A stretch of 64,000 bases of DNA from Luteibacter jiangsuensis (GTDB lineage: Bacteria; Pseudomonadota; Gammaproteobacteria; Xanthomonadales; Rhodanobacteraceae), in contig NZ_JAUSSK010000002.1 of NCBI RefSeq assembly GCF_030812295.1, positions 948,501 to 1,012,500 of the forward strand. Direction: 5' to 3'. The translations under genes were made by a program, and so were the position numbers. Shown piece by piece: positions 44,606 through 53,349 of this stretch (the stretch's first letter is position 1; the number at the start of each line of letters is the position of its first letter). The notes under the pieces were generated by a model that saw nothing but the letters and a program-made list of their open reading frames with translations, had not been told where the DNA came from and made no database searches.

Positions 44606-45625
44606 ATGAATGCGACCGCCACGCCCGCGCCGGCCCGGCGCCGAAGGAACCCGTTCAGCATGGCGATCGCGTTGCTCGTCGCGATCCTCGTGTTGGTGGT
44701 CCTCATCACGATGTGGTGGTGGGACAAGGAGCCCGAGCAGTTCGACCCGGTCGCCGTCACCACCGCGCACATGAAGGACATCGGCCGCCCCATGAGCACG
44801 GGCGCCGTCACCACCTACACGCTGATCCGCTCGGTCGACACCTTGCTGGACAAGCGTGGTGGCTATCTCAGCAACGACAAGCTGCCGCCCGGGGTGTTCA
44901 TGGACAACATGCCCAACTGGGAATTCGGCTCGCTGGTCGCCTCGCGCGACCTGGCCCGATCGCTGCGCAACGACTTCAGCCGTTCGCAGACGCAGTCCAC
45001 CGAGGACAAGGACCTGGGCGAGGCCGATCCGCTGCTCAACAGCCCCAATGACCGTTGGCTGCTGCCGAGTTCGGAATCGCAGTACGCGAAGGCCACGGAC
45101 GACCTGGAGAAATACCTGTCGCGCCTGTCGGATGCCGAGGATGCCAATGCGCATTTCTACGCGCGGGCCGACAACCTGGCCGACTACCTGCAGACGGTGT
45201 CCGCACGCCTTGGTTCGCTCTCGCAACGGCTCTCGGCAAGTGTCGGCCAGTTGAAGGTGGATGCCGCGCCGAATGCCGACGTGGCAGCGAACGCGGGCCC
45301 GGCGAAGGCCGTGTACGTGAAGACCCCCTGGAACAAGATCGACGACAACTTCTACGAAGCGCGTGGCTACACCTGGACCCTGCTGGAGCAGTTGAAGGCG
45401 ATCCGCCACGATTTCGCCCCGATCCTGCGCAGCAAGAACGCGGACGCGAGCCTGCAACAGGTGATCCGGGAACTGGAAGAGTCGCAGAAATCGCTGGGTA
45501 GCCCGGTGGTGCTGAATGGTTCACCGTTCGGTTTCTTCGCCAATCATTCGCTGGTGATGGCGAACTACATATCGCGGGCGAACGCGGCGATCATCGATCT
45601 GCGGGGCTTGCTGGGGCGGGGGTGA
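44606..45625 (+). CDS. DUF2333 family inner-membrane-anchored protein
   Basis: This 339-aa protein has one N-terminal transmembrane segment after a basic stretch (RRRRNPFSMAIALLVAILVLVVLITMWWW), with the rest periplasmic and helical. It matches DUF2333, of unknown function. Motifs include RSVDTLLDKRGGYLSNDKLPPG and WTLLEQLKAIRHDF. It has its own transcript after thiC and is followed by a long REP inverted repeat. Confidence 0.85.
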   Translation: MNATATPAPARRRRNPFSMAIALLVAILVLVVLITMWWWDKEPEQFDPVAVTTAHMKDIGRPMSTGAVTTYTLIRSVDTLLDKRGGYLSNDKLPPGVFMDNMPNWEFGSLVASRDLARSLRNDFSRSQTQSTEDKDLGEADPLLNSPNDRWLLPSSESQYAKATDDLEKYLSRLSDAEDANAHFYARADNLADYLQTVSARLGSLSQRLSASVGQLKVDAAPNADVAANAGPAKAVYVKTPWNKIDDNFYEARGYTWTLLEQLKAIRHDFAPILRSKNADASLQQVIRELEESQKSLGSPVVLNGSPFGFFANHSLVMANYISRANAAIIDLRGLLGRG

Positions 45626-45665
45626 CGGTGACGGGGTGCGGTGAACGGGCCGCGCTGCGCGCGGG

Positions 45666-45731
45666 TCGCCGATAGAATCGGCTCCCACCAAGACCTGCGC
45701 AGGTCTTGGTGGGAGCCGACCTTGTCGGCGA
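45666..45731. repeat. 66-bp inverted repeat from two type A REPs
   Basis: REP inverted at 45666-45688 and direct at 45709-45731, joined by AAGACCTGCGCAGGTCTT, itself a perfect 18-bp palindrome. The whole forms one near-perfect hairpin between the convergent DUF2333 and ppa genes, a likely bidirectional transcript end or nuclease barrier. Confidence 0.85.
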
Positions 45732-45772
45732 AGGGTGCTCGCCGAAAACCGGCAGAGCACCCGTCCCACAGA

Positions 45773-46306
45773 TCAGTTATCGATCTTGTAGCGTTCCATG
45801 CCCGACACGATCTCGGCCTTCGCCTCTTCGGCGCCGACCCAGCCGTCGATCTTGACCCACTTGCCCTTCTCCAGATCCTTGTAGTGCTCGAAGAAGTGGC
45901 CGATGCGCTCCAGCCAGTGGCCCGAGACCTGTCCGATGTCGCGGATATGCGCGTAGCCCGCGAATACCTTCTCCACCGGCACCACGACGAGTTTCTCGTC
46001 CGCTCCGGCCTCGTCCGTCATCTTCAGCATGCCCACCGGATGGCAGCGGATCACCGAGCCCGGTACCAGGGAAAGGGGCAGGATCACCAACGCGTCGAGG
46101 GGGTCGCCGTCGCCGCCGAGCGTGCCGGGGACGTAGCCGTAGTTGCAGGGATAGCGCATCGGCGTGGAGAGGATGCGGTCGACGAAGATCGCGCCGCTCT
46201 GCTTGTCCACTTCGTACTTGACCGGCTCCGCATCCTTGGGGATCTCGATGATGACGTTGATTTCATCCGGCACGTTGCGACCGGCGGGAACGAGGTGCAG
46301 ACCCAT
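45773..46306 (-). CDS. ppa: Inorganic pyrophosphatase, family I
   Basis: This cytoplasmic soluble PPase (177 aa) hydrolyses PPi to phosphate. Family I signature: RILSTPMRYPCNYGYVPGTLGGDGDPLDALVI, with the DGDPLD metal-binding aspartates, and KYEVDKQSGAIFVDR. It stands 2.5 kb from a membrane proton-pumping PPase and 7 kb from PPi-phosphofructokinase, so cytosolic PPi seems to be drawn on by three enzymes. Confidence 0.96.
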   Translation of the reverse strand: MGLHLVPAGRNVPDEINVIIEIPKDAEPVKYEVDKQSGAIFVDRILSTPMRYPCNYGYVPGTLGGDGDPLDALVILPLSLVPGSVIRCHPVGMLKMTDEAGADEKLVVVPVEKVFAGYAHIRDIGQVSGHWLERIGHFFEHYKDLEKGKWVKIDGWVGAEEAKAEIVSGMERYKIDN

Positions 46307-46359
46307 GGGATTCCTTGATTCTTCGGGGATAAGTCGGCCGGATAGGATACGGCCACCCC

Positions 46360-46382
46360 GCCCCGGGGGGAAACCCCGGGGC
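46360..46382 (-). terminator. GC-rich hairpin after S9 peptidase gene
   Basis: A 9-bp stem GCCCCGGGG/CCCCGGGGC with a GGAAA loop, 11 nt past the S9 peptidase stop. No T-run follows on either strand, so termination is uncertain. Confidence 0.4.
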
Positions 46383-46393
46383 CGAGATCTCCC

Positions 46394-48517
46394 TTACTTC
46401 AGGTGTTCCCAGAGGTAGGTGTAGGCCAGGGCGTTCATGAACGCCGACTGCTTGTTGTCCGCCGCGGCGCCGTGGCCGCCCTCGATGTTCTCGTACAGGC
46501 TGGCGTCGAAGCCCATGGCCTGCATGCGGGCCGCCATCTTGCGTGCATGAACCGGCCCCACGCGGTCGTCCCGCGTCGAGGTGGTGAACAGCACGGGCGG
46601 ATATTTGGTGCCCTTGTGCAGGTTCTGGTACGGCGAGAAGGTCTGGATGTACTTCCATTCCTCCGGCTTGTCCGGATCGCCGTATTCGGCCATCCACGAG
46701 GCGCCGGCCGACATATGCGTATAGCGCTTCATGTCCAGCAGGGCCACCTGGCTTACCACCGCCCCATAGAGTTGCGGGTACTTGGTCAGCATGTTGCCGG
46801 CCAGCAGGCCGCCGTTGCTGCCGCCCATCATGCCCATGTGGCGCGGGCTGGTGATCTTCCGGTCGATCAGGTCCTGCGATACGGCGGCGAAGTCCTCGTA
46901 GGCACGCGGACGGTTCGCCTTCAGCGCCGCCTGGTGCCAGCGCGGGCCGTACTCACCGCCGCCGCGGATATTGGCGATGACGTAGACGCCGCCCTTCTCC
47001 AACCATGCGCGACCGACACCGGCGGAATACATCGGTTGCAGGGAGATCTCGAACCCACCGTAGCCGTAGACCAGGGTCGGGTTGTTGCCATCGGCCTTCA
47101 TCGCCTTCGGAGCGATCTCGAAGTAGGGCACCTTGGTGCCGTCCTTGGAGGTGGCGAAGTGCTGGCTCACGACGAACCGCGAGGCATCGAAGAACGCAGG
47201 GCTGTGCTTGATCGCCTCGCGCTCGCCCTTGCCCAGTGTGCCGTGGTAGAGCGTGGTGGGCTGCAGGAAGCCGGAGACGGTGAGGAAATAGTCGTCGCTC
47301 TCGTCGGCGTCGATGCCGCCGGCCTGCATCGTGCTGAGCGCGGGCGCGCCGCTCAGTGTTTCACTCTTCCATGCACCCGCGGAGGCTGGCGTCAGTACCT
47401 GAATCTCACTGACGACATCGCGCATGAGGTTGAGGATCAGGTGATGGCGCGTCCACGAGTGGCTCGACAGCGAAGTGTGCTCGTCGGGTGTGAAAAGCAC
47501 GATGATGTCCCGCTTGCCGGCCATGTAGTCGTCGAACTTCGTCGCCAGCAACGCACCGGAAGGGTAGGTCTTGCCACCGACGGTCCAGGGCGTACGTGGC
47601 TCGATCAGCAACCACTCGCGCTCGACGTCGGTCTCGGCGTCGTTGGGGACGTCGACCTTCGTGAGCTTGCCGTCCTTGCCACGAAGGAAGGTTTCCGAGT
47701 TGTAGAACTCCAGCGCGCGCTGCACGAAGTCGCGTTCGAAGCCGGGCGTGAGATCGCGGAAGGCCGAGATCGACATGTCGCTCGGCTTACCCTCGTATAC
47801 CGTCGTGGCGGACGAAAGCGGCGTACCGCGCTTCCACTCCTTCACGATGCGTGGGTAGCTCGATGTCGTCATGGAGCCGGGACCGAAGTCCGTGGCGACG
47901 TAGATGTGGTCGTCGTCGATCCACGCGACCTGGCTCTTCGCCTCGGGCAGGCTGAAACCACCCTCGATGAAGCGCTTCGTCGACAGGTCGAACTCGCGTA
48001 CCACGTCCGCGTCCGCGCCACCGCGCGAGAGCGAGACGAGGCAGCGGCGATAGTCGGGCTTGAGGCACTGCGCGCCGTGCCACACCCAGTTCTCCTTCTC
48101 GGAGGCGGCGAGTGCGTCGAGATCGATCACCGTCTCCCAGGCGGGCTTGTCCTTGCGATACTCGGCCAGTGTCGTTCGCCGCCAGAGGCCCTTCGGGTGC
48201 TGCTTGTCGCGCCAGAAGTTGTAATAGTGGTCGCCGATCTTCGACACCATGGGGATCTTCGCGTCGGAATCGAGCACCTCGAGGATGCGCGCATCGAGGG
48301 TCTTGAAATCCTCGCCTTCCGCGTACTTGGCGACGGTCTCGGCGTTGCGCGCCTTGACCCATTCCAGGGGCTTGGCACCGTCGATATCGTCGAGCCAGAG
48401 GTTTTCGTCATCGGCGCCGGCTTCGATGGCGGGCGCGGCGGTCTTGGGCGTTTCGTGGGCTTGGGTCATGCCACTGAAGGTAAGGGCGATGGCCAGCGCA
48501 ATCCAGCGTCGATGCAT
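46394..48517 (-). CDS. Prolyl oligopeptidase family serine peptidase (S9A), exported
   Basis: This 707-aa protein has a signal peptide (ALAIALTFSGMTQA), an N-terminal seven-bladed propeller and a C-terminal alpha/beta hydrolase. The catalytic triad is visible: Ser567 in GGSNGG, Asp650/651 in STRDDRVGP, and His682 in EGGHGAA. YGYGGFEISLQP and IANIRGGGEYGPRWHQAALK are also typical. It cleaves short proline-containing peptides, probably in the periplasm. Confidence 0.93.
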   Translation of the reverse strand: MHRRWIALAIALTFSGMTQAHETPKTAAPAIEAGADDENLWLDDIDGAKPLEWVKARNAETVAKYAEGEDFKTLDARILEVLDSDAKIPMVSKIGDHYYNFWRDKQHPKGLWRRTTLAEYRKDKPAWETVIDLDALAASEKENWVWHGAQCLKPDYRRCLVSLSRGGADADVVREFDLSTKRFIEGGFSLPEAKSQVAWIDDDHIYVATDFGPGSMTTSSYPRIVKEWKRGTPLSSATTVYEGKPSDMSISAFRDLTPGFERDFVQRALEFYNSETFLRGKDGKLTKVDVPNDAETDVEREWLLIEPRTPWTVGGKTYPSGALLATKFDDYMAGKRDIIVLFTPDEHTSLSSHSWTRHHLILNLMRDVVSEIQVLTPASAGAWKSETLSGAPALSTMQAGGIDADESDDYFLTVSGFLQPTTLYHGTLGKGEREAIKHSPAFFDASRFVVSQHFATSKDGTKVPYFEIAPKAMKADGNNPTLVYGYGGFEISLQPMYSAGVGRAWLEKGGVYVIANIRGGGEYGPRWHQAALKANRPRAYEDFAAVSQDLIDRKITSPRHMGMMGGSNGGLLAGNMLTKYPQLYGAVVSQVALLDMKRYTHMSAGASWMAEYGDPDKPEEWKYIQTFSPYQNLHKGTKYPPVLFTTSTRDDRVGPVHARKMAARMQAMGFDASLYENIEGGHGAAADNKQSAFMNALAYTYLWEHLK

Positions 48518-48612
48518 GGGTCGGTGATCCTGGGGGTGAAAGCCCGACCTTAGCGCAGCGGCATCACGGTGGATGCCATGACTTCCTACCTATCCTGGGG
48601 CATGGCATATCC

Positions 48613-48770
48613 GTGGGAGCCGCATCCGTTGTGGGAGCCACTACAGCTGTGGGAGCCGCTTCAGCGGCGATGGGTGCTTGCCTCAATCTGGCCCGGTGCC
48701 GAGGGATCGCCGACAAGGTCGGCTCCCACCAGGGAAAGGCAAGCCTGGTGGGAGCCGACCCTGTCGGCGA
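48613..48770. repeat. REP cluster with type A and type B elements
   Basis: Two head-only fragments (48613 and 48631), one type B element GTGGGAGCCGCTTCAGCGGCGA (48649-48670), and an inverted/direct type A pair (48707-48729 and 48748-48770). It fills most of the 276-bp gap between the S9 peptidase start and the end of hppA; nothing else is evident there. Confidence 0.85.
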
Positions 48771-48793
48771 TGCTCCTGGAGCCGGCGATGCTC

Positions 48794-50842
48794 CTAAAGC
48801 AACGGAATCAACAGCAACGCCACGATATTGATGATCTTGATCAGCGGATTCACCGCCGGTCCCGCCGTGTCCTTGTACGGATCGCCCACGGTGTCGCCGG
48901 TAACCGCGGCCTTGTGCGCGTCGGAACCCTTGCCGCCGAAATGGCCATCCTCGATGTATTTCTTGGCGTTATCCCAGGCGCCACCGCCCGTGGTCATGGA
49001 GATGGCCACGAACAAGCCGGTGACGATCGTGCCGATCAGCACGCCGCCCAGCGCTTGCGCGCCTGCCTCGGGGCCGCCGAGCCACTTGAAGCCGAAGATC
49101 ACCACCACGGGTACCAGCACCGGCAGCAGCGAGGGAACCAGCATCTCGCGGATCGCCGAGCGGGTGAGCAGGTCGACCGCGCGCGAGTAGTCGGGCTTGG
49201 TCGTGCCCTCCATGATGCCGGTGATCTCGCGGAACTGCCGGCGCACTTCCTCCACGACCGCGCCGGCGGCACGGCCCACCGCTTCCATCGCCATGGCCGC
49301 GAACAGGTACGGGATCAGGCCGCCGATCAGCAGGCCGATGATCACGTAGTGGTTGGACAAGTCGAAACGCACCTCGGTGCCACCGAAATGGAGATTCAGG
49401 TTGTGCGTGTAGTCGGCGAACAGCACCAGCGCCGCGAGGCCCGCCGAGCCGATCGCATAGCCCTTGGTCACTGCCTTGGTCGTGTTGCCCACGGCATCCA
49501 GCGGATCGGTGACGCCGCGTACCTCGGCGGGGAGTTCGGCCATCTCGGCGATGCCGCCCGCGTTGTCGGTGATCGGTCCGTAGGCATCCAGCGCCACGAT
49601 CATTCCGGTCATGCTGAGCATGGCCGTGGCGGCGATGGCGATGCCGTAGAGGCCGGCCAGCGCGAATGCGCCCCATATCGCCGCGCATACCGCGAGCACG
49701 GGCAACGCCGTGGACTTCATCGAAACGCCGAGCCCGGCGATGATGTTGGTCGCATGGCCCGTGGTCGAGGCTTGTGCCACGTGGCGTACCGGGCGGAACT
49801 CGGTCGCGGTGTAGTACTCGGTGATCACCACCATCGCACCGGTGAGCACCAGGCCGATGAGCGCGCAGCCGTAGATGCGGCCGGGGCCGAAGGCGGAATC
49901 GGCCATCAACGATTGGGTGATGGGCCAGAACGCGACCGCCGCCAGCACGGCGGACACCGCCACGCCGGCGTAGAGCGCGTTCATGATCTTGCCGCCGCGG
50001 GTCTTCACGAAGAACGTGCCGATCACCGAGGCCACGATGGACGCTCCCCCGAGCACCAGCGGATAAAGAACGCCGGAGGGACCCACCTCCGTCGCCATCA
50101 CGCCGCCCAGCAACATCGTGGCGATCAGGGTCACCGCGTAGGTTTCGAAGAGGTCGGCGGCCATGCCGGCGCAATCGCCGACGTTGTCGCCCACGTTGTC
50201 CGCGATGACCGCCGGGTTGCGCGGGTCGTCCTCGGGGATGCCAGCCTCGACCTTGCCGACCAGGTCCGCGCCCACGTCGGCGCCCTTGGTGAAGATGCCA
50301 CCACCCAGGCGCGCGAAGATCGAGATCAGCGAGGACCCGAACGCGAGCCCCACCAGTGAATGCAGGACATGCGTGCGCTCGTAGCCCATGTGGGTGAGCA
50401 CGCCGTAATAGCCGGCCACGCCGAGCAAGCCGAGCCCGACCACCAGCATGCCGGTGACGGCGCCGCCACGGAAGGCCACCGCGAGGGCAGAAGAAAGGCC
50501 GCTCCTGGCGGCCTCGGCGGTACGTACGTTGGCGCGAACGGATACGTTCATGCCGATGTAGCCGGCGGCCCCCGAGAGCACCGCCCCCAGCGCGAAGCCG
50601 ATCGCGGTACCCCAGTCGAGGAAGATGCCGAGGAGCAGGAAAAGCACGATGCCGACGACGCCGATGGTGGCGTATTGGCGGTTGAGGTAAGCGCGGGCGC
50701 CTTCCTGGATCGCCGCGGCGATCTCCTGCATTCGTTCGTTGCCCGGCGACCTGGCCAAGACCCAACTGACCGAAAACGCGCCGTACAGAATCGCAACGAC
50801 CGCACATGCCAGCGCGATCCATAAACCGTACTGCTGCAGCAT
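48794..50842 (-). CDS. hppA: Membrane proton-pumping pyrophosphatase, K+-independent type
   Basis: This 682-aa integral membrane H+-PPase couples PPi hydrolysis to proton export. Catalytic motifs: [43 protein letters not shown], and [15 protein letters not shown]. The K+-dependence determinant reads [10 protein letters not shown]: Lys456 in place of Ala and Thr459, which marks K+-independent enzymes. About 15 or more hydrophobic helices are present. It probably conserves energy from biosynthetic PPi. It begins at an ATG at 50842 facing a REP remnant. Confidence 0.95.
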   Translation of the reverse strand: MLQQYGLWIALACAVVAILYGAFSVSWVLARSPGNERMQEIAAAIQEGARAYLNRQYATIGVVGIVLFLLLGIFLDWGTAIGFALGAVLSGAAGYIGMNVSVRANVRTAEAARSGLSSALAVAFRGGAVTGMLVVGLGLLGVAGYYGVLTHMGYERTHVLHSLVGLAFGSSLISIFARLGGGIFTKGADVGADLVGKVEAGIPEDDPRNPAVIADNVGDNVGDCAGMAADLFETYAVTLIATMLLGGVMATEVGPSGVLYPLVLGGASIVASVIGTFFVKTRGGKIMNALYAGVAVSAVLAAVAFWPITQSLMADSAFGPGRIYGCALIGLVLTGAMVVITEYYTATEFRPVRHVAQASTTGHATNIIAGLGVSMKSTALPVLAVCAAIWGAFALAGLYGIAIAATAMLSMTGMIVALDAYGPITDNAGGIAEMAELPAEVRGVTDPLDAVGNTTKAVTKGYAIGSAGLAALVLFADYTHNLNLHFGGTEVRFDLSNHYVIIGLLIGGLIPYLFAAMAMEAVGRAAGAVVEEVRRQFREITGIMEGTTKPDYSRAVDLLTRSAIREMLVPSLLPVLVPVVVIFGFKWLGGPEAGAQALGGVLIGTIVTGLFVAISMTTGGGAWDNAKKYIEDGHFGGKGSDAHKAAVTGDTVGDPYKDTAGPAVNPLIKIINIVALLLIPLL

Positions 50843-50955
50843 CGAAGCCTCCCCGAATTGTGGGAGCCCAACATGGGGCCCGATCCGAGTATAGGCAGGG
50901 GAGGCGGGGGAAGGCGTTGTGCGCTGCGGCGTAGGTGCCGCAGCGCACGCTCGGC

Positions 50956-51330
50956 TTACCGTGTGGCTATATCCAGGATGATGCCGGTGGCGATGGCCAC
51001 GAGCAGGTACTGGTCGCTATCGTCGTCGCGGACCCAGTGGTAACCACGTGGCGGCTCGCGCAGGTGGCGCACGCGATAGTCATTCACGATGATGACGGGA
51101 CCATCGTAGCGATGGCCGCGCTGCCAGCTGCGTGCGTGCGGCGGCGGGCCACGGTGATTGCCGCGGTCGTCGTGCCAGTCGCGATCGTCGCGGCGGTCGC
51201 CACGATCGTCGCGCCTGTCATCGTGACGGTCCTGCCCCGGCGGTCCCCCGCGCGGCGGATCGAAAGCGAACGCAGGCGCGATCGCGCCCAGGGTGGCGAT
51301 GCAGAAAACCAGTTTTCCGAACGATTTCAT
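50956..51330 (-). CDS. RcnB-like periplasmic protein (copy 1)
   Basis: This 124-aa protein has a signal peptide ([15 protein letters not shown]), a low-complexity Arg/Asp/His region and the RcnB-type C-terminus [28 protein letters not shown]. RcnB in E. coli affects nickel/cobalt homeostasis. It is a tandem paralogue of the next gene, 15 nt downstream of it; no rcnA or rcnR is near, so a metal role is only inferred. Confidence 0.8.
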   Translation of the reverse strand: MKSFGKLVFCIATLGAIAPAFAFDPPRGGPPGQDRHDDRRDDRGDRRDDRDWHDDRGNHRGPPPHARSWQRGHRYDGPVIIVNDYRVRHLREPPRGYHWVRDDDSDQYLLVAIATGIILDIATR

Positions 51331-51345
51331 GATGCGTGTCTCCCG

Positions 51346-51786
51346 TTAACGCGTGGCGATGTCGAAGATGATGCCTGTCGCGATGGCGACCAGGAGGAAA
51401 TCGTTGTTCTCACGGACCCAGTGGTAGCCGCGCGGCGGCGGACGCAGGCGATAGCTGCCGTAGTCGTACACGACCACGTTGCGTCCGTAGTAGCGGTGCC
51501 CGCGCTCCCAGTGGCCGTAGTAACGCGGCGGTGGCGGGCGGTGGTAATAGACCGGGCGGTGGTCGTAACGGTGGTCGTAGCCGTGGCCGTAGTAACGCGG
51601 CGGCGGACGATGCCCGCGCCAGTCGTTGTCATGGCGCCAGCCGTGGTCGTCATGGCGGCGGTCGTAGCCGTGGCGGTCGCGATCCCGCCCGTGGTCGCGG
51701 TCGCCACGGCCATGGTCGTCGGCGAAGGCCGCCGTCGTGGTGGCCAGTGCCAGGACGGCGAACGCGGTACGAAGCATCGTTTTCAT
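51346..51786 (-). CDS. RcnB-like periplasmic protein, His/Tyr-rich (copy 2)
   Basis: This 146-aa protein has a signal peptide (AFAVLALATTTAAFA), a middle region very rich in His, Asp, Arg and Tyr (many HxxYxH and DHR units that could bind divalent metals), then [30 protein letters not shown]. The ending matches copy 1 ([15 protein letters not shown]), so the genes are duplicates that diverged in the metal-rich region. It is first of the two-gene unit. Confidence 0.82.
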   Translation of the reverse strand: MKTMLRTAFAVLALATTTAAFADDHGRGDRDHGRDRDRHGYDRRHDDHGWRHDNDWRGHRPPPRYYGHGYDHRYDHRPVYYHRPPPPRYYGHWERGHRYYGRNVVVYDYGSYRLRPPPRGYHWVRENNDFLLVAIATGIIFDIATR

Positions 51787-51936
51787 CGTGGGTCTCCCAG
51801 GACGATCGTCACCCCGCGGGTCACCGCGGCCGATCGACGATTCGGATGCTAGGCAGCATTGGCTGAACGCGAAGTCCTACGAAATGAAAGATTCAAGAAA
51901 GTGTTCACTGCCGCGACAGCTATTGAACCGGTGCGT

Positions 51937-53223
51937 TCAGGAAATCGAGCCCGGGCGGAACTCCAGGCTGAGGTTTTCCGGGCGTTCCGGCAGGCGAAGC
52001 TCCGTTCTTCGTTCAGGTGTCCGGGCCAGGATCCGGCCCCCGCGCACCACCAGCAGGCGGTTCGCCTTGAGCCGGATGGCCTCGTAGGCGTCGCCGGCCT
52101 GCAAGAGCACCAGGTCGGCATGGTTTCCCTGCGCGATGCCGTATCCCTCCAGGCCGAGTACGTGGGCAGCGTTGGCGGTCACGGCGGCGAAGGCCCGCGC
52201 CACGCCCGAGGTGGAAGTCATCTGCGCCACGTGCAGGCCCATGTGCGCCACGTCGAGCATGTCGGCCGAACCCATGCCGTACCAGGGGTCCATGACGCAA
52301 TCGTGGCCGAAGGCGACGTTCACCCCGGCATCCATGAGTTCGGGCACGCGGGTCATGCCGCGCCGCTTCGGATACGTGTCGTGCCGGCCTTGCAGGGTGA
52401 TGTTGATGAGTGGATTGGCGATCGCATGCACGCCGGCTTCCGCGATGAGCGGAAGCAGCTTCGACACGTAGTAGTTGTCCATCGAGTGCATCGAGGTGAG
52501 GTGCGAGCCCGTCACCCGCCCCTGCAAGCCGGTGCGGATGGTTTCGGCGGCCAGCGTCTCGATGTGTCGCGACAGCGGGTCGTCGGACTCGTCGCAGTGC
52601 ATGTCCACGCGCAGACCGCGTTCGGCCGCCAGTTCGCACAACCAGCGGATGGAGATGGCGCCGTCGGCCATCGTCCGTTCGAAGTGCGGTATGCCGCCGA
52701 CCACGTCCACTCCCATGTCCAGCGCGCGTACGAGGTTCGCCTTCGCATGGGTCGAGCGCAGCAGGCCGTCCTGGGGGAAAGCCACGAGTTCGAGGTGCAG
52801 GTAGGGCGCGACGCGGCGCTTCACTTCGAGCAACGCTTCCGTCGCGAGCAGGCGATCGTCGCAGATGTCCACGTGGCTGCGAATCGCGAGCAGCCCCTGG
52901 GCCACGGCCATGTCGCAATAGGCCATCGCGCGATCGACCAGCGCCTGCTGGGTGAGATCGGGTTTCAGTTCGCCCCACAGCGCGATGCCTTCGAGCAACG
53001 TGCCGGAGGCGTTCAGGCGTGGCAGGCCCAGCGACAGCGTGGCATCCATGTGGAAGTGCGCATCGACGAACGGCGGCGCGACCAGCCGGCCCCGAGCGTC
53101 GATCTCCTCGTTCCCCTCTGCCGGCAGGCCTGGCTGGATCGCCGCGAAGCGGCCGTCCACGATCCCGATGTCGACGTCCATGCGGCCGTCGGGAAGGCTG
53201 GCGTGGCGGATGATGAGGTCCAT
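51937..53223 (-). CDS. codA: Cytosine deaminase (CodA-type amidohydrolase)
   Basis: This 428-aa amidohydrolase resembles E. coli CodA: PPFVDAHFHMD (HxH metal ligands), LEVKRRVAPYLHLELVAFPQDG, VDMHCDESDD, VTGSHLTSMHSMD, and ANPLINITLQGRHDTYPKRRGMTRVPELMDAGVNVAFGHDCVMDPWYGMG. It converts cytosine to uracil. No cytosine permease is adjacent. The start at 53223 (MDLIIRH) is preferred; the frame opens 38 codons further upstream over REP DNA. Confidence 0.9.
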   Translation of the reverse strand: MDLIIRHASLPDGRMDVDIGIVDGRFAAIQPGLPAEGNEEIDARGRLVAPPFVDAHFHMDATLSLGLPRLNASGTLLEGIALWGELKPDLTQQALVDRAMAYCDMAVAQGLLAIRSHVDICDDRLLATEALLEVKRRVAPYLHLELVAFPQDGLLRSTHAKANLVRALDMGVDVVGGIPHFERTMADGAISIRWLCELAAERGLRVDMHCDESDDPLSRHIETLAAETIRTGLQGRVTGSHLTSMHSMDNYYVSKLLPLIAEAGVHAIANPLINITLQGRHDTYPKRRGMTRVPELMDAGVNVAFGHDCVMDPWYGMGSADMLDVAHMGLHVAQMTSTSGVARAFAAVTANAAHVLGLEGYGIAQGNHADLVLLQAGDAYEAIRLKANRLLVVRGGRILARTPERRTELRLPERPENLSLEFRPGSIS

Positions 53224-53313
53224 GGCGGGTCCGGGAAGAATGACACTTGATGATACCGGCCGCTTCGCCACCCGGTCATCGCCGACAGCGGGCCAGTTCA
53301 CCACTAGCACCCT

Positions 53314-53335
53314 TCGCCGCTGAAGCGGCTCCCAC
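53314..53335 (-). repeat. REP element, type B
   Basis: TCGCCGCTGAAGCGGCTCCCAC is the inverted type B element; a degenerate type A half (ATCGCCGACAGCGGGCC) lies just before it. It is placed between pfp end and codA start, both minus strand. Confidence 0.75.
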
Positions 53336-53349
53336 AACTCAAGCGCGAT

